Source of the DNA: Bacteroidales bacterium
Lineage (GTDB): Bacteria; Bacteroidota; Bacteroidia; Bacteroidales; Marinilabiliaceae
Assembly: GCA_024401395.1 (NCBI GenBank)
Contig: JAKSLD010000018.1
Location: 16,569 to 80,568 of the forward strand
Length of the DNA: 64,000 bases
Reading direction: 5' to 3'
Shown: positions 45,392 to 55,708 of the stretch, piece by piece
Numbering within the stretch: the stretch's first letter is position 1
How the letters are laid out: each line of letters starts with the position of its first letter
Notes under the pieces: model-generated
Database searches by the model: none
What the model saw: only the letters and a program-made list of their open reading frames with translations
What the model was told of the DNA's origin: nothing
Position numbers and translations under genes: made by a program

Positions 45392-45738
45392 TACGCTACC
45401 AGTGTGCCTTTAAGTTTAACAAGAAGATTACCGTTCTTGTCCTTGAGTTCTGCAGATACAGTAGGCTCCTCGCCATCTGCGGCCAAAGAAAGAGCTACAG
45501 AGACAGGACTGCTTTCTGGTTTGATAGGGCTAATATACTTAACCTCCTTGATTGTATGAAAGTTAGAGAACTGACGGTTGAGCATCATACAAGCACAATT
45601 TCTGACGAGCCATACTGACATTACACCTGGTACTACTGGGTTGCCTGGGAAATGACCCTTGAAGATATGGCTATCAGAATTGATAGTTGCGGTGTAGAGA
45701 GTCTCGCTCTCCTTAGATATATTAAATAATGTATTCAC
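45391..45738 (-). CDS. FabZ-like hot-dog dehydratase with His but without Glu
   Basis: A 115-residue protein with HIFKGHFPGNPVVPGVMSVW, the FabA/FabZ active-site motif (His29). The Glu that lies 14 residues after the His in FabZ is Trp43 here (HFPG...VMSVWLV). The housekeeping FabZ is longer (~145-150 residues) and has the Glu. It complements the operon dehydratase at 20964, which has the Glu and lacks the His. GTG start. It sits in the rpoN-ispD operon beside DUF2062, and may be a detached part of the polyene machinery. Confidence 0.82.
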   Translation of the reverse strand: MNTLFNISKESETLYTATINSDSHIFKGHFPGNPVVPGVMSVWLVRNCACMMLNRQFSNFHTIKEVKYISPIKPESSPVSVALSLAADGEEPTVSAELKDKNGNLLVKLKGTLVA

Positions 45739-45759
45739 GATTATATTATTAGTCTATTA

Positions 45760-46437
45760 TTAATCTACTACCAAAGGCATAACAGCCTCGGCATAGAGCA
45801 TGTCATCCTTGGTTGTTATTTTTACATTCTCTATGTTGCCGTGAGTCAAATGAACGTGAGCGCCAGCGGCCTCTACTACGCTAGCATCGTCGGTAAACAT
45901 ATCATTATACTCCTGTTCGTATGCCGAAAGAATCAAAGAAGTCTTGAAAACCTGTGGAGTCTGAACCAAAACTACGCTAGAGCGATTAACGGCGTGACTC
46001 ATGCCGCCATCATCTATGATGCGGACGCTCTGGGTAGAATCTGTGACTGGGATAGCGGAGCCGTATGCTGCGGCTTCGATATATGTGCGGTTGATAGTCT
46101 GACGAGATACCAATGGACGAACGCCATCGTGTATAGCTACGATGCCGTCATCCTGTACCTGATTAAGACCATTTTTCACGCTGGCGAAGCGAGTCGTACC
46201 TCCGTGAACTATTTTATGTTCGATAGTGAAATTGTGTTCCTTGCAAAGGTCGTTCCAACGTTCGATTTGGTGTGCTGGCAATACAAGGATGATTTTCATA
46301 TCGGGGCGGTACTTTGCGAAACGCTCTATGGTGTGCATGAGTACGGGGCGACCATGCAAGAGAAGGAACTGTTTAGGAATTTCAGTACCCATTCTTTTGC
46401 CCGACCCTCCAGCAACTATAACTGCGTAATAATTCAT
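45760..46437 (-). CDS. ispD: 2-C-methyl-D-erythritol 4-phosphate cytidylyltransferase
   Basis: A 225-residue MEP-pathway enzyme transferring CMP to MEP. The N-terminal signature is VIVAGGSGKRMGTEIPKQFL; VAIHDGVRPLVSR and VNRSSVVLVQTPQVF follow. The frame is open to 46485, but the extra residues (MYVHYIINTINN) are not family-like; ATG at 46437 gives the standard MNYYAVIVAGG start. Third gene of the rpoN operon, 17 nt after PAP2. Confidence 0.94.
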   Translation of the reverse strand: MNYYAVIVAGGSGKRMGTEIPKQFLLLHGRPVLMHTIERFAKYRPDMKIILVLPAHQIERWNDLCKEHNFTIEHKIVHGGTTRFASVKNGLNQVQDDGIVAIHDGVRPLVSRQTINRTYIEAAAYGSAIPVTDSTQSVRIIDDGGMSHAVNRSSVVLVQTPQVFKTSLILSAYEQEYNDMFTDDASVVEAAGAHVHLTHGNIENVKITTKDDMLYAEAVMPLVVD

Positions 46438-46454
46438 GGTGTGTGTTGTGTTAT

Positions 46455-47102
46455 TTATAGTATTAATAATGTAGTGCACATACAAGCAAATCCGACACAG
46501 AACCCGGCAATGATCTGGTGGATGTTATGTGCTATAAGGTAAAGTCTAGCCCAACCTACGATGCCAGACAAGAAAACGATTGCGTATAATCCAGGTCCGG
46601 TATCGATATTCAAGTCGAGGCCTATCATAAGGACGAAGCATAGTAAAGCTCCCATTCCCATACTATGAAGGCTTATTTTCCAGAAAGGGGTGATTACGAG
46701 GGCAACCAGCAGTACGGCGAAAGTGCCATATACTATGCCAGTGAGCGACTCGGGAAGTTCCCATTTACGCTCGGCTATAATTCCAGTTACAAAAGATGTG
46801 ATGCAAGAGAGAAGTAAAGGCCAAAAACGTTCGGCCTTAGAAGGCATCTCAATATCCGATACCACTCTGAAAACGATGCATATTCCCATCCACAGGAGGG
46901 GAATAAGAGTCGTTCCGAGGCTGATATAGAACAATACCGAGCTCTTGAAATCCATAGGCAATTTACTCCAAGGAGAAGAAGAGAAATACAACATATATAG
47001 TAAAAGGTATATTGGCACCAGTAGTGGATGTGCCAATATAGACAGCCCTCGAGCTGCTTCCCAAAGGAAAAAGTTGTTCTCTTCTGGTCGTTTAATTGCC
47101 AA
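46455..47102 (-). CDS. PAP2-like membrane phosphatase
   Basis: A 215-residue protein with six membrane helices. KISLHSMGMGAL and ARLYLIAHNIHQIIAGFCVG match the C2 and C3 blocks of the PAP2 phosphatase superfamily, here the Bacteroidetes membrane-associated form. It may dephosphorylate an isoprenoid or lipid phosphate, in keeping with ispD next to it. No ATG precedes the conserved start, so TTG at 47102 is the best choice. It lies 24 nt after rpoN. Confidence 0.75.
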   Translation of the reverse strand: MAIKRPEENNFFLWEAARGLSILAHPLLVPIYLLLYMLYFSSSPWSKLPMDFKSSVLFYISLGTTLIPLLWMGICIVFRVVSDIEMPSKAERFWPLLLSCITSFVTGIIAERKWELPESLTGIVYGTFAVLLVALVITPFWKISLHSMGMGALLCFVLMIGLDLNIDTGPGLYAIVFLSGIVGWARLYLIAHNIHQIIAGFCVGFACMCTTLLIL

Positions 47103-47126
47103 ATTGATGTATGTTAAAAGTAAATT

Positions 47127-48599
47127 CTAAATTATTTTTCTCAGTCGAGCGACAGGAACGCCTAGCTGTTCGCGGTATTTAGCTACAGTACGGCGAGCTA
47201 TAGTGTAGCCCTTCTCCTGCAATATTTCAGTCAGGCGGTCATCTGTCAGAGGTTTGTGCTTATCCTCGGCATCGATGCTTTCCTGAAGAATCTGCTTGAC
47301 CTCTCTAGAAGAGATGTCGTCGCCCTCGGGGCTTTGTGCCTTCTCAGTGAAGAAATATTTAAGGGCATAGATACCGAAAGGAGTCTGGACATATTTGCTA
47401 TTAGTCACGCGAGAAATAGTGCTGACATCCAGATTAGTCTTTTCGGCAATATCCTTGAGAATCATTGGGCGCAGCTTCTTATCGTCACCATCGATGAAAT
47501 ATTCCCCTTGGTAATCCATGATAGCCTGCATAACCAATTTGAGAGTATTGCGGCGTTGTTTGATGGCATCGATGAACCATTTAGCCGAATCCAGTTTCTG
47601 TCGTACGAACTGAACAGCCTCCTTCTGGTCGTTAGACTGATTGTTCTTGTTGCGGGAATACTCCTCCAGCATTTCAGTATAGGTGCGAGAGAGGTGCAAT
47701 TCGGGCTCAGAACGGCGGTTTAGGCGGAAAGACAACTGGTTATCCTCATATTCCACTATGAAGTCAGGGACGATAGCCTGAGAAGTCTTTACTATAGCAC
47801 CGCTGTAGACGCTGCCAGGTTTAGGATTAAGGCGCAATATTTCCTCTACTGCATCTCTCAGATCCTCAGTATCCTCAATTCGCAGTTTCTTTTCGATTTT
47901 GTCGTAATGCTTTTTAGTGAACTCCTCGAAGCACTGATCTATTACATCGTAGGCCAATCTATTGATAGGATCCTGGAGGTTCTTACCTTTCAGCTGCAGC
48001 AACAGACACTCTCTCAAATCTCGGGCACCGACACCGAGAGGGTCGAAACGCTGTACTACAGACAGTACCCTTTGTATGATATCTGGTTCGACATCATTGT
48101 TTGTGGCGAATGATATGTCATCGGCCATCTGCTCCACTTCACGGCGCAAGTAACCATCCTCGTCTATATTACCGATGATATAGTGAGCAATCTGTTCCTC
48201 CTCCTCGGTAAAGGATTGCAAGCCAATCTGCTCCTCAAGATGTTCAAGGAAGCTCATACCCTCAGAAACAGGGACTTCGTCCTTTTGGTCATCAGGAGAG
48301 AAATTGTTAGACTGAAGTTTGTATGCTGGGGTGTCTGCTTCGAGGCGAAGATACTCTTCGATGGAAGTCTCTCTAGGACTTTCAGAAGCAGAGCTATTGA
48401 TGTCGTCTATAGGTCCGTCATCGCTATCGTCAGGTTTTTCTACAGGGTCTATTTCGAGCACAGGATTCTGTTCGAGTTCCTCTTTGATGCGCTGTTCCAA
48501 TTGGATAGCTGGGATCTCGATCAGTTTCATAATCTGAATTTGCAGAGGCGACAAACGCTGCTGCAATTTCTGCTGTAGACTCTGATTTATACCTGACAC
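47127..48599 (-). CDS. rpoN: RNA polymerase sigma-54 factor
   Basis: A 490-residue sigma54. Region I (LQQRLSPLQIQIMKLIEIPA) binds the activator; the acidic region II covers about 45-85; the core-binding domain and a helix-turn-helix follow, and the C-terminus has the RpoN box ARRTVAKYRE. It directs transcription from -24/-12 promoters. A cognate activator is at 10011 and a candidate site at 40084. It heads a six-gene minus-strand operon. Confidence 0.97.
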   Translation of the reverse strand: MSGINQSLQQKLQQRLSPLQIQIMKLIEIPAIQLEQRIKEELEQNPVLEIDPVEKPDDSDDGPIDDINSSASESPRETSIEEYLRLEADTPAYKLQSNNFSPDDQKDEVPVSEGMSFLEHLEEQIGLQSFTEEEEQIAHYIIGNIDEDGYLRREVEQMADDISFATNNDVEPDIIQRVLSVVQRFDPLGVGARDLRECLLLQLKGKNLQDPINRLAYDVIDQCFEEFTKKHYDKIEKKLRIEDTEDLRDAVEEILRLNPKPGSVYSGAIVKTSQAIVPDFIVEYEDNQLSFRLNRRSEPELHLSRTYTEMLEEYSRNKNNQSNDQKEAVQFVRQKLDSAKWFIDAIKQRRNTLKLVMQAIMDYQGEYFIDGDDKKLRPMILKDIAEKTNLDVSTISRVTNSKYVQTPFGIYALKYFFTEKAQSPEGDDISSREVKQILQESIDAEDKHKPLTDDRLTEILQEKGYTIARRTVAKYREQLGVPVARLRKII

Positions 48600-48625
48600 T
48601 TGCTTTGAATTTTTATCTTAAGATA

Positions 48626-48633
48626 CAAAGATA
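48626..48633 (-). promoter_or_regulatory. rpoN -7 box and nearby palindrome
   Basis: TATCTTTG on the minus strand matches the -7 consensus, 26 nt before rpoN. A 6-bp-arm palindrome TTTGCA-C-TGCAAA (48673-48685) lies about 45 bp upstream of it and could be an operator. Between them and the gene at 48780 a 12-bp imperfect stem (48691-48702 with 48725-48736) may end the upstream minus-strand genes. Confidence 0.45.
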
Positions 48634-48779
48634 AAAAACAAATGCGGAAAATGGGCATTGGTTAAGAATCTTTTTGCACTGCAAAGAATAACATCGTTCT
48701 GGCAGTTGCATCAGATACAATCTACCAAAACGATGTATAGGATATTGCGATAATAAGCGTAAAGCCTATGATTATCTGG

Positions 48780-49619
48780 CTACTTGGTTGCCTTATTCTT
48801 TACGGCGCGTATAGGAGTAGCATTATTACGATTCAAAAAACCGAAGGTACTTTTTAGGCTCGAATTCATACGGAAGTCCTGTGCTCCACCTTTTGAGAAT
48901 TCAGATGGGCAAGCAGTCCAATAGTATAGACTGCCGTCAGAAGTATTGCCATCATTGATAGATCCAGCGCAAGGCATGAATATAGATGCGCCTTTATATC
49001 CTTCGATTTTAGAAACGATGATGAACCCATTAAGCCCCTCAACGTCGTTGTAATTCTGCACATATTTCCATGTACAATTATCGAAGTTGGATAATTCTTT
49101 GAACTCTGATACTGTAGGCATATGCCACTGCTCGCCTAAGATAATAGTAGCCACGTCGAATTCTGAACCAGCAATACCATTGTTCAGGTCGTATTTCTCT
49201 CCACCATTGATATAGGCCTTCAATGGATCCTTATCTGTTCCGCAATCGGCGTACTTAGAGATAGGACACCCAAATTCGCGCAAGTATGTAGACCAGCTAT
49301 AGGCATTGTTCAACTGAGGCTCTGACTCACCCCATGCGTAGTAATTTCCCATTTCTGTAGGAGATTCTGCACCAAGATTGGTTGTAGCCCATAGTACAGA
49401 CAATCCCAAATCGACATATTCAGGAGTTTCAACCTTATTGAAAAGCTCGCGAGCATTACCCATAAGCTTATCGGAACCCTGTTCGAAGTTGATTTCGTAG
49501 ACATCCTCTACATTTACCTCGATAGCCTTGCCACTTTTGGTATGGATGTACATCATATTCTGCGCCTGTGCCAGAGCAGATATGATAAAAAGAGACAAAA
49601 GAAATGCAATCTTTTTCAT
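48780..49619 (-). CDS. secreted FISUMP-like protein 2
   Basis: A 279-residue protein with signal peptide MKKIAFLLSLFIISALAQA. After an N-terminal segment (YIHTKSGKAIEVNVEDVYEI) comes the Fibrobacter-succinogenes-major-paralogue-type domain: VDLGLSVLWATTNLGAESP, GNYYAWGE, ... QWHMPTVSEFKELS and YYWTACPS. This domain is common in secreted proteins of Prevotella and Bacteroides; its ligand is unknown. It is a paralogue of the next gene upstream, 3 nt away. Confidence 0.8.
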   Translation of the reverse strand: MKKIAFLLSLFIISALAQAQNMMYIHTKSGKAIEVNVEDVYEINFEQGSDKLMGNARELFNKVETPEYVDLGLSVLWATTNLGAESPTEMGNYYAWGESEPQLNNAYSWSTYLREFGCPISKYADCGTDKDPLKAYINGGEKYDLNNGIAGSEFDVATIILGEQWHMPTVSEFKELSNFDNCTWKYVQNYNDVEGLNGFIIVSKIEGYKGASIFMPCAGSINDGNTSDGSLYYWTACPSEFSKGGAQDFRMNSSLKSTFGFLNRNNATPIRAVKNKATK

Positions 49620-49622
49620 TTG

Positions 49623-50597
49623 CTAATCTTCGTTTTCAGAGTTATCCTTGTTTGTGCGTCCTGATTTGCCATACACTGGACGAAGAGGAAGCTGGCGTGT
49701 AGCAGGGGAGAAAACAACATCAGTGCTAGAAGGAATACAGATGCCAATGCCATAGTTTATGCCTCCAACGTACCAAGGATTTGCTGTCCAGTAGGTGCAG
49801 CGTGATGGTTTTTCTTCGTCTGGGTCTACGAGAGGCAGATAGATGAATTTATCAGTGTAACCCTCAATATTCGATGTTATTTTCATGATATTTATGCCAT
49901 CGAGAGTAACCTTTTCCCATGTGCAATTGTCTCTGAGTTCGTTCCATTCAGTATGAGTAGGCAGGCGCCAGTCGTCACCTAGATTAACGTGAGCAGCATC
50001 ATACTTAGTCTCTGTGAGGCCATAATAGCTATCATAGTTTCTGCCAGGGTTACCGTGGATGTCCAAGAAATATGAGTACAACTCTTCATCGGCTGAAATG
50101 CTATCATAACCGTATGGTATAGTAGGGTAGTCTGCGTTTGGGTCGACCTGTCCTAGTTTGTATACAGAACCTTTGTCGGTCAAGTATTTAGCGCCCATGT
50201 TGATAGTGCCCCATTTAACAGAGAGACCCAAATCCACCATATCCAACTCTACTTGTTCATGAGCTAAAAGCTCACTGAAATCGCTAAGTTTTACAGCAGA
50301 TACCTCTTCATCCTTCTCGAACAAGATTTGTTCAAACGTTTCGTAATCCACAGCGACTGCTACATCACCAGTCAGGCGGAGGTAAACCTTATTGTCCTTC
50401 TGGGATTTCTCGCCCCCGATGATGTCATGGATGTCGACAATTTTGGTAATGCCGAGACGCGAGAAGCTAATCTCCTCAACATTATTGAGGTCTATTTCTA
50501 CGACACTCTCATCAGAAGCGTTGAGATAGATTTTATCCTGAGCATTGGCAGCAAAAGCCATAAGGCAAGCTGATACGAGAGTAAAAAACTTCTTCAT
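49623..50597 (-). CDS. secreted FISUMP-like protein 1
   Basis: A 324-residue paralogue of the gene downstream, with signal peptide MKKFFTLVSACLMAFAANAQ. The domain starts MVDLGLSVKWGTINMGAKYL and includes DDWRLPTHTEWNELRDNC and CTYWTANPW, the same block order. A second copy of the N-terminal short motif (VEIDLNNVEEISF, YETFEQILF) hints at an internal duplication. The charged C-terminus ends NKDNSENED. Probably exported and surface exposed. Confidence 0.8.
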   Translation of the reverse strand: MKKFFTLVSACLMAFAANAQDKIYLNASDESVVEIDLNNVEEISFSRLGITKIVDIHDIIGGEKSQKDNKVYLRLTGDVAVAVDYETFEQILFEKDEEVSAVKLSDFSELLAHEQVELDMVDLGLSVKWGTINMGAKYLTDKGSVYKLGQVDPNADYPTIPYGYDSISADEELYSYFLDIHGNPGRNYDSYYGLTETKYDAAHVNLGDDWRLPTHTEWNELRDNCTWEKVTLDGINIMKITSNIEGYTDKFIYLPLVDPDEEKPSRCTYWTANPWYVGGINYGIGICIPSSTDVVFSPATRQLPLRPVYGKSGRTNKDNSENED

Positions 50598-50609
50598 AGT
50601 GTACAGGAT

Positions 50610-51011
50610 TTACTTCTTGATAGTTTTGAACTGCTTAGATGTGCCGTCGGTAAACAATACCTTGACGATAACGATACCTCGCTGAGGCTCTGACAGCTTA
50701 GTACCATTGGTAGAGTAATACTCTACGGATGAAACCTCCTTTGTTGCGGAAAGAGACTCGATGAGAGTTGGGACATCCTTCTCGAAGTCATAGGCACCGA
50801 AGGAGATACTTTCGCCTTCTGCTTCGCCATCATTAACCACGAAAACAGGAAAGTAGGAAGACGTGTCAATCTTGATGTTAGCTGAACTTGTCAGTTTGAC
50901 ATGCTTAGTAGTGCCCTCGCTTTTTACAATGATGGCAGGTTTTTCGTCGGCGTACACATTTGCCGAAACGAGACCAGCGAGAGAGGCCATCATAAGAATG
51001 TGTTTAGTCAT
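50610..51011 (-). CDS. small secreted protein with sorting-domain-like end
   Basis: A 133-residue protein with a signal peptide (MTKHILMMASLAGLVSANVY). Its end (VEYYSTNGTKLSEPQRGIVI, then FTDGTSKQFKTIKK) resembles the C-terminal segment (GxxL..pxxGixIvk..DGts-K) found in Bacteroidales secreted proteins, related to T9SS-type tails. It leads the FISUMP operon (12 nt gap). No enzymatic motif is visible. The 348-bp gap 51012-51359 holds repeat copy E and the amylase promoter. Confidence 0.65.
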   Translation of the reverse strand: MTKHILMMASLAGLVSANVYADEKPAIIVKSEGTTKHVKLTSSANIKIDTSSYFPVFVVNDGEAEGESISFGAYDFEKDVPTLIESLSATKEVSSVEYYSTNGTKLSEPQRGIVIVKVLFTDGTSKQFKTIKK

Positions 51012-51169
51012 TTTGTAAAAAATTGTTTGTTATAGTAGTATGTTTTTTGGCAGACCGCAAAGCGACCTTTCAAAACGGGCGCGAAATTAAAACAGATTAA
51101 GTAGAATAGCAATATTTTTATGTGAAATAATGTTTACAGAGCTATGTTATGTATAAGCCTGCACTCGGG

Positions 51170-51210
51170 CTAGTATAAGGGAAGTCCCTTGTTCATCGTA
51201 ATTTTTTATT
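51170..51210 (-). repeat. dispersed short repeat, copy E
   Basis: Near-identical to copy B at 2001. On the minus strand it encodes MNKGLPLY and stop after an A-tract and ATTACG. It lies 150 bp before the amylase gene, pointing away from it. Confidence 0.85.
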
Positions 51211-51306
51211 TGAGAAGAGGGTGCATCTGGCACCTTTTTGTTTTTCTGCAACCGATTGCGTAAAAAAATGGGAAGGAATTGGTGGGGGAGTGAGGGAAGA
51301 GGGGAG

Positions 51307-51333
51307 TTGGTAATAAATTCGTGTTTACCTTTG
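51307..51333 (+). promoter_or_regulatory. amylase promoter
   Basis: TACCTTTG (51326-51333) matches the -7 consensus, 26 nt before the ATG. The candidate -33 TTGG (51307) is closer than usual. Confidence 0.5.
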
Positions 51334-51359
51334 CGATGTAACAATATTAAGTTCAAGAC

Positions 51360-53345
51360 ATGAAATTCAACCTATTAAGTATTGCTGCAATAGCTTTTCT
51401 GACCTTGATGTCAGGGTGTAAGGATGATGACAAGACTATTGATCCGACTCCCGACCCTAGTCCGGTGACGCCAGTAGACCCTGATCAGCCTATCAGTGAT
51501 CAGTGGACAGCGCTCGTTGCCAATCCAGATTCATGGGATGGGGTGAAGCGTTCCCCTATTACATACCAGACCTTGGTGTATAGTTTCTCTAAGACAGGCG
51601 ACTTCAAGGGCATGGCAGACAAGATGGATTATATTGATGACCTTGGAGCTTCGGCTATATGGCTTTCTCCTATACATCCCTCGCCATCGTATCATGGATA
51701 TGATGTGATGGATTATGACAAGGTTAATCCTAAATTCGGTACTGAAGAAGATTTTGACAATCTTGTCAAGGTGGCTCATGAGCATGGTATAAAGATATAT
51801 CTCGACTTTATACTTAACCACACAAGTACACAGCACCCATGGTTTGTTGAGGCTAAGCATGATACAAACAGTGACAAGCGTGACTATTATATTTTCTCTA
51901 CAGACCCTAAATCAGATATTGCAGCGGGAAAGATAGCTGCGATTTCAAAGGAAGGAGCTAATGGGTATAATTCAGGAGAGTGGTTCACTGTGGACGAGAG
52001 CGAAGCCAGAAGTGCTATCTATAAGTTCTCATTGAACTGGAATGACAAGACCATTACAGTTACAGAGGCGACTACACCAGACGAATATGACGGTAAGGGA
52101 GACAAGTATCTGTGGTATGGAGAAGTTACAGAAGCATTGCCTTTGAATGATATGGGCGGCGGTATTTATGAGCGTACCATAGAGTATTCCTCTACATGGG
52201 GATTCCTTGTACGATCTAGCAATACGACATGGGATGGAGGTACTAAATATGGTGCTGCATCAAGTACAGATAAGATAACACTGGGAGAGCCGATGAAGCT
52301 GAACAACACGACAGCTGCAAATATTCAGTTCTCCGATATTGATACATGGCAATATCATTCGCACTTCTATACAGATACATTTGCAGATTTGAACTATGGT
52401 CCTATTGATGATGTAGAGAACCATCCTGCGTTCAAGGCAGTAGTTGAGTCGGCAAAGGGTTGGATAGACAGAGGTGTAGATGGCTTCCGTCTTGATGCGG
52501 TGAAGCACATATACCATTCAGCTACATCGGATGAGAATCCACGATTCCTTGAGGCATTCTATCATGCAGTGAATGAACACTACAAGAAGACACATTCGGA
52601 AGATATATATGTGGTTGGAGAGGTATTCTCGGGAGTAAATGAAGTAGCACCATACTATGCCGGACTCCCAGCGCTCTTTGAGTTTGATTTCTGGAATCGT
52701 CTTGAGTATGCCATCAATGATGGTACAGGTACATATTTTGCCAAAGATATCAAGAGCTATCAAGAGAAATATGCCAAATACCGTCAGGACTATATAGAGG
52801 CTACAAAGCTTACGAATCATGATGAGGACCGTGCGGCATTCAAACTGGGAGACAATGCGAACAAGATTCGCCTGGCTGCGGCTGTACTGTTGACATCTGC
52901 TGGTCAGCCATACATCTATTACGGAGAAGAGATAGGCATGAGTGCCGGCAAAGGCGGTGGTGATGAGGATGTGCGCAAGCCACTCGACTGGTCGACAGTA
53001 GAAAAGCAAGCGGCAGACGAGCAGTCGCTATTGTCGACATATAGAAAACTGACTACATTGCGTAATACCTATCCTGCGCTTGCAGAGGGTAAGCTCTCGC
53101 TACATGAGAAATATTGCAATGACGACAAGATATATCGCCAGGTCGGTGCATGGTATCTTACTGCTTCAAATGGGCAGAAGGTCTTGGTAATGCACAATTT
53201 TGGTGCTACTCAGATAAATATTCCGATGGAAGACGGGTTAGACAAGTGTATTCTTTCATTGGGAGCTGTAGATAAGCGTAAGGTAGACGGTAAAGTATAC
53301 AATCGTCTAGGAGCGTACTCAAGTGTAGTTTATCTATGCAAGTAA
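51360..53345 (+). CDS. GH13 alpha-amylase lipoprotein (SusG-like)
   Basis: A 661-residue surface lipoprotein; lipobox LMSGC (Cys20). A Pro/Asp linker (PTPDPSPVTPVDPDQP) precedes the TIM barrel. The catalytic triad is Asp379 (GFRLDAVKH), Glu421 (VVGEVFSG) and Asp488 (NHDEDRAAF); the calcium-site region is DFILNHTS. An extra ~120-residue segment after the start of domain B (residues about 205-330) may be a starch-binding insertion. It hydrolyses alpha-1,4-glucans at the surface. The GH97 gene follows, but no SusC/SusD pair is present. Confidence 0.9.
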   Translation: MKFNLLSIAAIAFLTLMSGCKDDDKTIDPTPDPSPVTPVDPDQPISDQWTALVANPDSWDGVKRSPITYQTLVYSFSKTGDFKGMADKMDYIDDLGASAIWLSPIHPSPSYHGYDVMDYDKVNPKFGTEEDFDNLVKVAHEHGIKIYLDFILNHTSTQHPWFVEAKHDTNSDKRDYYIFSTDPKSDIAAGKIAAISKEGANGYNSGEWFTVDESEARSAIYKFSLNWNDKTITVTEATTPDEYDGKGDKYLWYGEVTEALPLNDMGGGIYERTIEYSSTWGFLVRSSNTTWDGGTKYGAASSTDKITLGEPMKLNNTTAANIQFSDIDTWQYHSHFYTDTFADLNYGPIDDVENHPAFKAVVESAKGWIDRGVDGFRLDAVKHIYHSATSDENPRFLEAFYHAVNEHYKKTHSEDIYVVGEVFSGVNEVAPYYAGLPALFEFDFWNRLEYAINDGTGTYFAKDIKSYQEKYAKYRQDYIEATKLTNHDEDRAAFKLGDNANKIRLAAAVLLTSAGQPYIYYGEEIGMSAGKGGGDEDVRKPLDWSTVEKQAADEQSLLSTYRKLTTLRNTYPALAEGKLSLHEKYCNDDKIYRQVGAWYLTASNGQKVLVMHNFGATQINIPMEDGLDKCILSLGAVDKRKVDGKVYNRLGAYSSVVYLCK

Positions 53346-53381
53346 TCAATAAGGTAAGAAATAATAAACATTCATCTATAA

Positions 53382-55535
<2,154 letters not shown>

Positions 55536-55561
55536 TTGATTATCCTACATATTTTTGTTGT

Positions 55562-55594
55562 GCCCACTGGATTATATTCCGGTGGGCTTTTTTG
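55562..55594 (+). terminator. intrinsic terminator after the GH97 gene
   Basis: GCCCACTGG pairs with CCGGTGGGC around an 8-nt A/T loop, followed by a T-run. Confidence 0.85.
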
Positions 55595-55644
55595 TCTCAT
55601 ACGGATTGTTTTTTGAGTACGCAGATTCAGCGGTTCAGGTGATT

Positions 55645-55703
55645 ATTTGCCGCTGTGAGGCACGCTTTTAGGTGGGATTGTCAACTTTTTTCAGGGAAGA
55701 CAG
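55645..55703. repeat. 59-bp direct repeat, left copy (HipBA cassette)
   Basis: The 59-bp block matches 57403-57461 at 55 of 59 positions in the same orientation. It ends 5 bp before the hipA stop codon. It includes CGCTTTTAGGTGGGAT and TCAACTTTTTTCAGGGAAGA. Confidence 0.9.
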
Positions 55704-55708
55704 ATGCG

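Noticed and set aside
45841..46542. A 233-codon plus-strand frame over the ispD gene
   Set aside because: IspD on the minus strand has clear GGSGKRMG and HDGVRP motifs; the plus-strand frame has none.
51227..51246. CTGGCACC-TTTT-TGTT as a second sigma54 promoter before the amylase
   Set aside because: The distance between the GG and GT elements is one base short and the element lies 110-130 bp upstream, while a vegetative -7 box stands at 51326.
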